Both the position numbers and the translations under genes were made by a program. From contig JANPGR010000087.1 in assembly GCA_031424015.1 (NCBI GenBank), positions 1-19,507 of the forward strand: a DNA stretch of 19,507 bases, in the 5' to 3' direction. Shown piece after piece: positions 13,985 to 19,507 of this stretch. Source of the stretch: JANPGR01 sp031424015 (GTDB lineage Bacteria; Patescibacteriota; Minisyncoccia; Phycocordibacterales; UBA1006). Positions within the stretch are counted from its first letter, which is position 1. The number at the start of each line of letters is the position of its first letter. The notes beneath the pieces are model-generated. The model saw only the letters and a list, made by a program, of their open reading frames with translations. It was not told the DNA's origin and made no database searches.

Positions 13985-14752
13985 ATGAACACAATTGAAA
14001 CAGAAACACAGTTGAAAACATTATTGGAAATATCTGACAAAGAATGGTTAGTATTCAAGGCATTACTGGTGAGTAAATTTCCACTGTCTGTTGCTGCACT
14101 GTCAAAAATGACAAAACTACCTCGTAGCACTACCTATGATGCCATCGATGCATTATTGGTGCTCGGCATTGTAGAAACAGAACAAAAACATGGAAAAACA
14201 TTTCAATCCATGCCAATCGAACATATAGAAAAAATGTTGCAACAACGTGTGCGTAGTGCAGAATCAAAGCTGGAACAGTTTAAGCAGTCAAAAACAGACA
14301 TAGAAAACATCATAGGTAGTGATAAAATAGTAATACCTAAATTGACGTATTCCTATGGTCGCGAAGGTGCACTGCAGGGATATTTTTCTTCACTACAGAC
14401 CAAGGAAAAGTTTGTACGCTGTGTGTGGCCAGAGCAAAAAATGATAGAAAAGATCGGTGTGAAAACTATCGAAGAATACCTCGAGATGCGTATCAACAGT
14501 GGGATTAGAATCAGAGTGTTGGGAGATTCTATAGATCCAAACAAGTCTTTTTTGCAAGACTCGGAGTCAAAATTGCGTGAAGTTCATATGCTACCCAAAA
14601 ACATACAACTCAAAACAGCTATCATCATTTTTGATGATACGGTGAATTTCTTTACATTAGGTGACCAGATGATTTCTGCGCGGATCGAAAACGCAGAGTT
14701 CAGCGAAACTATGAAAACATTGTTTGATGCACTATGGGACGCAGGGAAGTAA
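13985..14752 (+). CDS. TrmB-family transcriptional regulator (TrmB-3)
   Basis: 255 residues. HTH at about 22-66 ('LSVAALSKMTKLPRSTTYDAIDALLVLG'), coiled-coil linker about 80-112, effector domain 118-255 with 'YGREGALQGYFSSL', 'YLEMRINSGIRIRVLGDS', 'IIIFDDTVNFFTLGD' and the end helix 'TLFDALWDAGK'. It lacks the 'WWG.QD' motif shared by TrmB-1 and TrmB-2 and belongs to the phospholipase-D-like effector type common in Patescibacteria. It is divergent from SBP-2/cupin, the probable target, and convergent with murA with only 7 bases between stops. Confidence 0.85.
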   Translation: MNTIETETQLKTLLEISDKEWLVFKALLVSKFPLSVAALSKMTKLPRSTTYDAIDALLVLGIVETEQKHGKTFQSMPIEHIEKMLQQRVRSAESKLEQFKQSKTDIENIIGSDKIVIPKLTYSYGREGALQGYFSSLQTKEKFVRCVWPEQKMIEKIGVKTIEEYLEMRINSGIRIRVLGDSIDPNKSFLQDSESKLREVHMLPKNIQLKTAIIIFDDTVNFFTLGDQMISARIENAEFSETMKTLFDALWDAGK

Positions 14753-14759
14753 ATATATT

Positions 14760-16328
14760 CTAGCCAGTCACACTGTGTATTTGTTCTATATCAGCTCCGA
14801 GGCTAGTCAATCTGTCGACGAGGTTTTCGTAACCACGTTTGATAGCGTATACATTACGCAGTACCGATGTTCCTGATGCTCCCAACATTGCGACCAGAAT
14901 AATAGCAGAAGGCCGCAGAGCAGGGGGGCATACCACCTGTGCTCCGCGGAGTTTTTGTCCACCGGTTATGATAATGCGATGTGGATCAAGGAGGTCTATC
15001 TGTGCGCCGAGACGATTCAGTTCGGTAAAATAGATTGCACGATTTTCCCACATCCAGTCGTGCAACAATGTGCGTCCTGTCGCAATAGTACAGATAGGGA
15101 CAAAAAATGGCAGGTTGTCGGTATTGATACCGGGGTAAGGTAGAGAATGCAGTTTATCAGGGAGCGATTTTAGTTCAGAAGGTTTGATAATAATATCACA
15201 GAGTCGAGTTTTGCCATTATCAGAAAGATAGAATTCCGACAGTGAATACTGCAACCCCATAAGTTTGAGTTTGTATAATTCGAGCTCTAGGAAATCAATA
15301 GGGCAATGGGTAATAGTGATTTCTGATCGAGTTACTATTGCAGCAGAAATAAACAGCATTGATTCGATAGGGTCTTCGCTGTTGTAGTGTTCGATATCCA
15401 TGGTGATAGACTTTGTTCCTTTTATGGAAAGTCTGTGGGTGCCCATTCCTGATATCTCTATTCCAAATTTTTGTAGTAAATAACATACATCTAAAACCAT
15501 ATAATTTTGTTGAGCAAATGCTATTTCTGTAGTCTCGGTGATTCTAGATGCAGCCAAGAGGGCATTGATGGTTGCCGTGTCGGATGCTTCGTACATGGTG
15601 ATGTGGTTTGTTTTTGGTTTTCCTACCGACATTTGATATTCTGTGTCAGTGACTTTGACCGCGATACCTAATTCTTCGATTGCATATTTATGTGCTGATA
15701 TGGTGCGTTCACCCATCTGGCAGCCACCACTGTGGGGTAATGAGAATTTTTTAATATGATGGGCCATCGCTCCGATAGCCATCAAACCTGACCTGATTTT
15801 TGCTGCGCTGGATAATTCTAGATTTTCTGTACTGAGGGTTTGCGGGTTTACTTTGATAAACAATGAATGGTCTCCGACCCAGCGAATATCTATATTCATG
15901 CTTTGGAATACTTCTATGATACGATAGATTTCTTCTATCCTGGGAATATTGTGTAGTGTCGTGGTGCCACTATTCATCAGGGACGCACAAATCAATCCCA
16001 ATGCTCCATTTTTACTGGGGTTGGTGCGGATTGTTCCTGATAATTTCTTGCCCCCGCGAATAATGAAATCATCGGTTTGCATTTGATTGGGATTTTGTGC
16101 GGTAATGATTCGCGAACCTAACACACTGTTTATCTTGGCCAGTAGTTCTACCGTCATATTCTGGTCGCCTGATTCTATGCGTGCTATCGCGCTCTGACTG
16201 GTTTTGAGAGATTTTGCAAAATCAGATTGTGTCATGCCGCGCTTTTCGCGTTCTGATTTTATCATGGAGCCTATTAGTGATAGCGGTGCGGATTCCTGAT
16301 TCTGGGGTTGGTTTTGTTTTGATTTCAT
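14760..16328 (-). CDS. murA: UDP-GlcNAc 1-carboxyvinyltransferase with N-terminal XRE helix-turn-helix
   Basis: 522 residues, about 100 longer than ordinary MurA. Residues about 17-72 form an XRE/Cro-type HTH ('LIGSMIKSEREKRGMTQSDF', 'TSQSAIARIESG', 'ELLAKINSVLGS'). Residues about 88-518 are the EPSP-synthase fold of MurA, which makes the first committed peptidoglycan precursor. Key residues are present: K106-N107 (SKNGAL), catalytic Cys203 in SGGCQMGER with R208, D404 in 'PGINTDNLPF', R472 in 'PALRPSA', and 'IKRGYENLVDRLTSLGADI' at the end. The Cys implies fosfomycin sensitivity in principle. The gene is divergent from murB; an 18-bp palindrome overlaps its -10 box (TATGAT, 8 nt before the ATG). 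Fusions of this type occur in other Patescibacteria to my recollection. Confidence 0.93.
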   Translation of the reverse strand: MKSKQNQPQNQESAPLSLIGSMIKSEREKRGMTQSDFAKSLKTSQSAIARIESGDQNMTVELLAKINSVLGSRIITAQNPNQMQTDDFIIRGGKKLSGTIRTNPSKNGALGLICASLMNSGTTTLHNIPRIEEIYRIIEVFQSMNIDIRWVGDHSLFIKVNPQTLSTENLELSSAAKIRSGLMAIGAMAHHIKKFSLPHSGGCQMGERTISAHKYAIEELGIAVKVTDTEYQMSVGKPKTNHITMYEASDTATINALLAASRITETTEIAFAQQNYMVLDVCYLLQKFGIEISGMGTHRLSIKGTKSITMDIEHYNSEDPIESMLFISAAIVTRSEITITHCPIDFLELELYKLKLMGLQYSLSEFYLSDNGKTRLCDIIIKPSELKSLPDKLHSLPYPGINTDNLPFFVPICTIATGRTLLHDWMWENRAIYFTELNRLGAQIDLLDPHRIIITGGQKLRGAQVVCPPALRPSAIILVAMLGASGTSVLRNVYAIKRGYENLVDRLTSLGADIEQIHSVTG

Positions 16329-16333
16329 ACCTG

Positions 16334-16351
16334 TATATCATATATGATATA
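16334..16351. promoter_or_regulatory. murA promoter and operator copy 1
   Basis: TATATCATATATGATATA is a perfect 18-bp palindrome. Its core ATATCA-TATA-TGATAT (16335-16350) covers the minus-strand -10 box TATGAT (16337-16342), which ends 8 nt before the murA ATG. Binding here would block murA transcription. Confidence 0.65.
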
Positions 16352-16417
16352 ATGTGTATCGTAAAGCAACTAATCCACACTTTTATATTGCAATAAAAAG
16401 AAAAACAAGTAATTAGC

Positions 16418-16436
16418 ATATCAAATATGATATACT
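16418..16436. promoter_or_regulatory. murB promoter and operator copy 2
   Basis: ATATCA-AATA-TGATAT (16418-16433) has the same half-sites and 4-bp spacing as the murA site. It overlaps the murB -10 box TATACT (16431-16436), which ends 8 nt before the ATG at 16445. Confidence 0.65.
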
Positions 16437-16444
16437 ATGTTTGT

Positions 16445-17464
16445 ATGAAAATTATTGAGAATTATGATTTTACTGATCAGACGACGATGCGGCTGCCCGT
16501 GGTCGCTCGGTATTATGGTGAAGTGTTTAGCATTTCTGAATTGCAGGAGGTGCTGGATTGGTGTAGAAATGCTTGTGTACAGCCAATACTGATGGGAGAA
16601 TCGAGCAACTGCGTGTGGGCAGAGTATCTAGATGCCTGCGTAATCAAAATGAATATACAAGGGATACAGTACAGAGAATATAGTGCTGATAGTATTTTGG
16701 CGGTTGTTGGCGCAGGGGTGAATTGGGATGAATTTGTATTAGATTCTCTGAATCGTGGGTACAGTGGACTCGAAGCTCTGTCTGCTATTCCTGGGACAGT
16801 GGGTGCGTGCCCTATTCAAAATGTTGGCGCCTACGGCGCCGAGGTCTCTCAAAGGATTCAGAGTGTAGATTGTATCGAAATATCTACTGGCCAATTGGTT
16901 ACTTTTTCTAATTCTGAATGCGGGTTTGGTTATAGAATGAGTAATTTTAAAACCGTATGGGCAGGTCAGTACTGTATTACCTCGGTGAGCTTTTTCCTCG
17001 ACACAGAATTCTCTGGAATGATACCTGCATACACAGGTGTCGCCGAAGCATTAGAAGGACAGGAAATAACACCTCTCGCTATCCGCGAAGTAATTACCAA
17101 TATCCGATGGAAAAAATTACCAAAACCAGAAATCCTGCCCAATTGTGGATCATTTTTTATGAACCCTGTAATTCCCAAATCGCAACTAGATCAGTTGCAG
17201 ATCGAATATCCTACGATTCCTGTATTCGCAACCGATGATAGTAGTCGGGTAAAGATTTCCGCAGGGTGGTTGATCGAGCAGTGTGGGTACAAAGGCAAAC
17301 AAGTAGGGCATTTTGCGATGTATATACAGAACGCACTCGTCCTGACCCATACTGGTGGCGGGACTGCAGCCGAGTTGTGGGAATTCGTAGGAGAAATTCA
17401 GAATTCTGTACGAGAAAAATTTGGAAGTGAAATTTCTCCAGAGCCGAATAGGATTGGATTTTAG
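16445..17464 (+). CDS. murB: UDP-N-acetylenolpyruvoylglucosamine reductase, type I
   Basis: 339 residues from the ATG at 16445, chosen because the earlier in-frame ATG (16427) lies inside the operator and -10 box. It reduces the MurA product to UDP-MurNAc using FAD and NADPH. FAD-domain motifs: 'GESSN' (51-55), 'GLEALSAIPGTVGACPIQNVGAYG' split across 108-131. Substrate-domain motifs: 'YRMSNFK' (163-169), catalytic Ser236 in NCGSFFMNP, 'KISAGWLIEQCGYKG' (270-284) and Glu333 in the terminal 'SPEPNRIGF'. The Tyr loop and length mark it as type I (E. coli-like). It is divergent from murA, the previous step of the pathway. Confidence 0.95.
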   Translation: MKIIENYDFTDQTTMRLPVVARYYGEVFSISELQEVLDWCRNACVQPILMGESSNCVWAEYLDACVIKMNIQGIQYREYSADSILAVVGAGVNWDEFVLDSLNRGYSGLEALSAIPGTVGACPIQNVGAYGAEVSQRIQSVDCIEISTGQLVTFSNSECGFGYRMSNFKTVWAGQYCITSVSFFLDTEFSGMIPAYTGVAEALEGQEITPLAIREVITNIRWKKLPKPEILPNCGSFFMNPVIPKSQLDQLQIEYPTIPVFATDDSSRVKISAGWLIEQCGYKGKQVGHFAMYIQNALVLTHTGGGTAAELWEFVGEIQNSVREKFGSEISPEPNRIGF

Positions 17465-17490
17465 GTGGTAGTAGTCTTTAGTTTTAAATC

Positions 17491-17537
17491 AAAAGAAACA
17501 GGCCGGCTCCCTACGGGAGCCGGCCTGTTTCTTTTTT
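17491..17537. terminator. Strong bidirectional rho-independent terminator
   Basis: Perfect 21-bp stem (17491-17511 with 17515-17535) around the 3-base loop TAC; GC-rich core GGCCGGCTCCC, with A-run on the left and T-run on the right. It serves murB (+), whose stop is 26 bases upstream, and sod (-), whose stop is 6 bases beyond. Confidence 0.92.
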
Positions 17538-17543
17538 GGTATT

Positions 17544-18140
17544 CTATTTCTGATATCGTTTTTGTACTGCCGTCCAATTCGTATTCGCAATATAGTCTGT
17601 GATGTAGGATGCTTTGCCGCTCGGTTTGTAGTCGAATACGAACGAGTGTTCCCACATGTCGATCGCATAGATAATATCACAAGAATTCAATTGCCCAATG
17701 TGTTGTTCATCTACCCAATTGTTGATCAAGTTGCCAGTCTCGCGATCGCGCCACAGGATCGCCCAGCCGATTCCCCGTGTTTTTGCCAACAGGGTAAATG
17801 TCTCGAGCCAGTGGTCGTATGACCCGAACTGATTCGAAATTGCTGTATACAAATCTGACACCGTGTCGATCGCAGCTGGACCACCGACTAATTGATCGAA
17901 ATAGTATTCATGATTTTTGATCCCGTTCCATTCGAACGCGAGCCTGCGAGAGACTTCTGATTTTGCATAGGGTAGATTTTCGTCGCCTGGTTCTGGCCTT
18001 GTACTGATGAGAATGTTGTTGATAATATTGAAATGCTTTACATACCCATTATAGAGTTTGATGTGCTCGTCGATCGAATCGCGTGAAATGCTGCCGATAA
18101 ATGTGGTGGGTAATTCCCATGTTTTTGATTTGTATTCCAT
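17544..18140 (-). CDS. sodA: Fe/Mn-family superoxide dismutase
   Basis: 198 residues. All four metal ligands of the family can be placed: His26 (SIDEHIKLYNGYVKHFN), His77 (WNGIKNHEYYF), Asp161 and His165 (DMWEHSFVFDY). Gly73 lies where FeSODs usually have the outer-sphere Gln and Gln146 lies in the MnSOD position (VDEQH), which points to a Mn-type or cambialistic enzyme; metal preference is inference. The 'LYNGYVKH.N.I' form of the first helix is the short Patescibacteria version. No export signal, so cytosolic. The promoter TATACT lies 8 nt before the ATG. Gene symbol used in the generic sense. Confidence 0.9.
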   Translation of the reverse strand: MEYKSKTWELPTTFIGSISRDSIDEHIKLYNGYVKHFNIINNILISTRPEPGDENLPYAKSEVSRRLAFEWNGIKNHEYYFDQLVGGPAAIDTVSDLYTAISNQFGSYDHWLETFTLLAKTRGIGWAILWRDRETGNLINNWVDEQHIGQLNSCDIIYAIDMWEHSFVFDYKPSGKASYITDYIANTNWTAVQKRYQK

Positions 18141-18148
18141 ATGATGCT

Positions 18149-18154
18149 AGTATA
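18149..18154 (-). promoter_or_regulatory. -10 box of the SOD gene
   Basis: Reads TATACT (with upstream TGC) on the minus strand, 8 nt before the ATG at 18140. A weak TTCATA lies 15 nt upstream. The opposite strand reads TAGTAT and could serve the divergent hydrolase gene. Confidence 0.6.
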
Positions 18155-18182
18155 GCACACATTCACAGATATGAATTTTAGT

Positions 18183-19052
18183 ATGAAAAAAATCCTGATC
18201 GGTGCGGCAATATGTGTCGGGTGTATCCTGTTGGTTGTTCTGTATCCTGTTGGGGGTAAACCGCCGGATGGATTACTCCATATCTATATGCTGGATGTAG
18301 GGCAGGGGGATGCTGTGTTTATTACAACCCCAACAGGGAAACAAATCCTGATAGATAGCGGTCCGGATGCCTCGGTGATATCAGAATTGCGCAAGGTTAT
18401 GCCACGCAATGACAAGACTATTGATATGACAATCGCAACTCATCCTGATATGGATCATATCGGAGGGTTTGCTCGTGTGTTGTCTCGGTATAGCATTACT
18501 ACTATGATCGATAATGGAGTTTCTAAATCGACACCAGAATCGCGAGAATGGCGAGATAGTGAACTGGCAGAAGTAAAAGACAGCGATAAAGTGTCGCGTA
18601 TTCAACACCTTTATCGCGGAGACACATTTACGACGGGTGATGGTGTGCGGTTTCGCATCTTGCATCCTGATCGCAGACATCCGTATCCTGATACGAATAA
18701 TAATTCTGTTACGGTGAGAATCGATTATGACACTACGTCAGCACTGTTCACAGGGGATATGGATGCTGCAGTCGAAATGGATATGATCAATCGTTTGCCT
18801 CTATCCGATCTGGATGTGGATATACTCAAAGTCGCTCATCATGGGTCAAAATATTCTTCTGCGCTCGCATTCTTGCGTCGCGTGTCACCTGAATTGGCAC
18901 TGATATCAGTCGCGTGTCAGAATGATTATGGTCATCCTCATACGCAGACATTGCGTCGTTATGCGTATTTCCGTATTCCTGTGCTGACCACTTGTAAACA
19001 AGGAACGATAGAAGTAGTCAGTGATGGGAAAACATTTTGGGTGGAGAAGTAA
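18183..19052 (+). CDS. ComEC/Rec2-type metallo-beta-lactamase hydrolase, membrane-anchored
   Basis: 289 residues from the ATG at 18183 (MKKILIGAA), preferred for its Lys-rich start before the hydrophobic segment; an in-frame ATG at 18171 adds four residues. One N-terminal anchor (about 3-21) precedes a metallo-beta-lactamase domain: 'LDVGQGDAVFI', 'ILIDSGPD', metal motif THPDMDHIGG (HxDxDH at 87-92), 'ALFTGDMD', 'VAHHGSKYSS' and 'YGHPH'. This is the C-terminal nuclease-like domain of the competence protein ComEC without its channel. Stand-alone forms are common; an extracytoplasmic nuclease or phosphodiesterase role is likely but unproven. It is divergent from sod, with 42 bp between the two starts. 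Confidence 0.88.
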   Translation: MKKILIGAAICVGCILLVVLYPVGGKPPDGLLHIYMLDVGQGDAVFITTPTGKQILIDSGPDASVISELRKVMPRNDKTIDMTIATHPDMDHIGGFARVLSRYSITTMIDNGVSKSTPESREWRDSELAEVKDSDKVSRIQHLYRGDTFTTGDGVRFRILHPDRRHPYPDTNNNSVTVRIDYDTTSALFTGDMDAAVEMDMINRLPLSDLDVDILKVAHHGSKYSSALAFLRRVSPELALISVACQNDYGHPHTQTLRRYAYFRIPVLTTCKQGTIEVVSDGKTFWVEK

Positions 19053-19063
19053 TGCCATCTGTC

Positions 19064-19122
19064 ATCCCGGCCCCAAAAAATAACGACCAAGGGGAGTATA
19101 TTTTTTGGAAATGAGCCGGGAT
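19064..19122. repeat. REP-like composite palindrome
   Basis: Outer arms ATCCCGGC (19064-19071) and GCCGGGAT (19115-19122) and inner arms CCAAAAAATA (19073-19082) and TATTTTTTGG (19099-19108). The edges 'TCATCCCGGC...GCCGGGATCCAG' resemble dispersed palindromic repeats found in many bacterial genomes. It starts 11 bases after the hydrolase stop and might also terminate transcription. Confidence 0.6.
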
Positions 19123-19156
19123 CCAGTAGAAATACATAAATAGAGAGATAAAAAGA

Positions 19157-19190
19157 TATAAAAAAACGGAAAGAATGGAACTTTCCGTTT
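19157..19190 (-). terminator. Rho-independent terminator, minus strand
   Basis: Stem arms 19164-19173 and 19181-19190 (AAACGGAAAG / CTTTCCGTTT), 10 bp, 7-nt loop. Read on the minus strand the stem is followed by a run of T; on the plus strand it is not. It implies a minus-strand transcript coming from the right, where the small ORF at 19225-19344 lies. Confidence 0.6.
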
Positions 19191-19224
19191 ACAGGGAGTC
19201 ATTGAATGACTCGACCCAATAAAA

Positions 19225-19344
19225 TCAACACACTCTCCGGGAGGCGTGTATGATTTTTCGGTTTTTAGGACCAACCATGCCCCAAAAACCTATGGCCGTT
19301 AGGCCAAAATATATAATAATTGTCATACTTTTTTTATAACCCAT
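19225..19344 (-). CDS. Candidate small membrane protein (39 residues)
   Basis: Reads MGYKKSMTIIIYFGLTAIGF... with one transmembrane segment (about 7-25) and a basic tail ending RKIIHASRRVC, stop TGA. A second ATG at 19324-19326 has TATAAA 6 nt upstream, like the leaderless genes in this window. A minus-strand terminator lies 35 bases after the stop. The topology and the terminator support a real gene; the short length and the TGA stop, unused by the other genes, argue against. Not recognised. Confidence 0.35.
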   Translation of the reverse strand: MGYKKSMTIIIYFGLTAIGFWGMVGPKNRKIIHASRRVC

Positions 19345-19430
19345 TTCTCTATAAAAAGCAAGGTTTCCTAATAGCTCATAATAAAGGTTACCGAAGATCT
19401 ATCGTATAGCTCACAAATCGGTTACCCTAC

Positions 19431-19448
19431 GATCATATGAATATGATC
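19431..19448. promoter_or_regulatory. Inverted repeat over the start codon of the last gene
   Basis: GATCATAT-GA-ATATGATC, perfect 8-bp arms with a 2-bp centre, covering both possible ATG codons (19437 and 19443). It could be an operator or an RNA hairpin that hides the start. Confidence 0.45.
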
Positions 19449-19507
19449 ACAAAGAAAACACTATTTGGTATAGAATTAAAGCATTATGTAGGTGTTTCTC
19501 GCGAAAA
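19437..19507 (+). CDS. Start of an unidentified gene, cut by the window end
   Basis: ATG at 19437 (or 19443) opens a frame MNMITKKTLFGIELKHYVGVSRE that runs off the window. TACGAT (19428-19433) lies 9 nt before the second ATG, in keeping with the other promoters. Too short to assign; it cannot be told whether it is a regulator. Confidence 0.5.
   Translation, partial: MNMITKKTLFGIELKHYVGVSRE

Larger units (their letters stand above)
19053..19436. other. 384-bp intergenic region
   Basis: Holds the REP-like palindrome, the minus-strand terminator and the candidate small ORF listed separately. To the right of these are two copies of GGTTACC (19386-19392 and 19420-19426, starts 34 bases apart), which may be regulatory for the gene starting at 19437. 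No tRNA or known ncRNA was seen. Confidence 0.5.

Noticed and set aside
19062..19274. 70-residue minus-strand frame
   Set aside because: It runs through the palindromic repeat and the terminator hairpin; its sequence is the usual by-product of such repeats.
1..19507. TGA read as glycine or tryptophan (alternative code)
   Set aside because: All genes are complete under the standard code, with family-typical lengths and no in-frame TGA interruptions.

Overview
Organism. The window looks like a chromosome segment from a Patescibacteria/CPR bacterium, probably Parcubacteria-like, at roughly 40% GC by eye. The signs are: a long surface protein with the 'TGNI.IG' repeat style; a Gmad2 domain protein; TrmB-family regulators; periplasmic-binding proteins with N-terminal membrane anchors instead of lipoboxes; a MurA fused to an XRE helix-turn-helix; a short Fe/Mn superoxide dismutase; and a stand-alone ComEC-type metallo-hydrolase. 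No rRNA, tRNA, CRISPR array, insertion sequence or phage module was recognised. Lineage is inferred from protein style only.

Layout. 1-2851 (+): end of a large surface protein and a secreted peptidoglycan-binding protein, two genes 1 base apart. 2871-5166: a hairpin, the 3' stub of a lost substrate-binding protein (SBP) gene, then a divergent pair of TrmB regulator (TrmB-1, -) and LivJ-type SBP (SBP-1, +). 5198-6291 (+): a multi-pass membrane protein and an anchored Gmad2 protein. 6313-8401: the 3' stub of a lost TrmB gene, an AAA/DUF4143 ATPase (+), and TrmB-2 (-). 8605-11998 (+): a SAM methyltransferase and a complete polar amino-acid-type ABC importer (SBP, permease, ATPase). 12057-12287 (+): a YefM/Phd-like antitoxin without a visible toxin. 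12357-14752: a cupin and SBP-2 (-), divergent from TrmB-3 (+). 14760-17464: HTH-MurA (-) divergent from MurB (+). 17491-19052: a strong bidirectional terminator, Fe/Mn SOD (-) and a ComEC-like hydrolase (+). 19053-19507: a palindromic repeat, a candidate small membrane ORF (-) with its own terminator, and the start of a truncated gene.

How the genes fit together. Each of the three transport or solute-binding units sits beside a TrmB regulator, and the ABC ATPase carries a C-terminal extension that aligns by eye with the TrmB effector domain. I infer a local solute-sensing network in which the same sensor fold is used on DNA-binding proteins and on the transporter motor. Two pairs of diverged ~70-bp direct repeats, each the 3' end of one of these genes, show that the region has grown and decayed by duplication and deletion. 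At the cell-wall locus, divergent murA and murB share one operator sequence (ATATCA-N4-TGATAT) that covers both -10 boxes; the DNA-binding domain fused to MurA is the obvious candidate to bind it.

Gene expression. At ten genes a -10-like hexamer ends exactly 8 nt before the chosen ATG, and at two more 6-7 nt before. No gene has a Shine-Dalgarno sequence that I can see. Leaderless transcription appears to be the rule. All twenty confident stop codons are TAA (15) or TAG (5); none is TGA.
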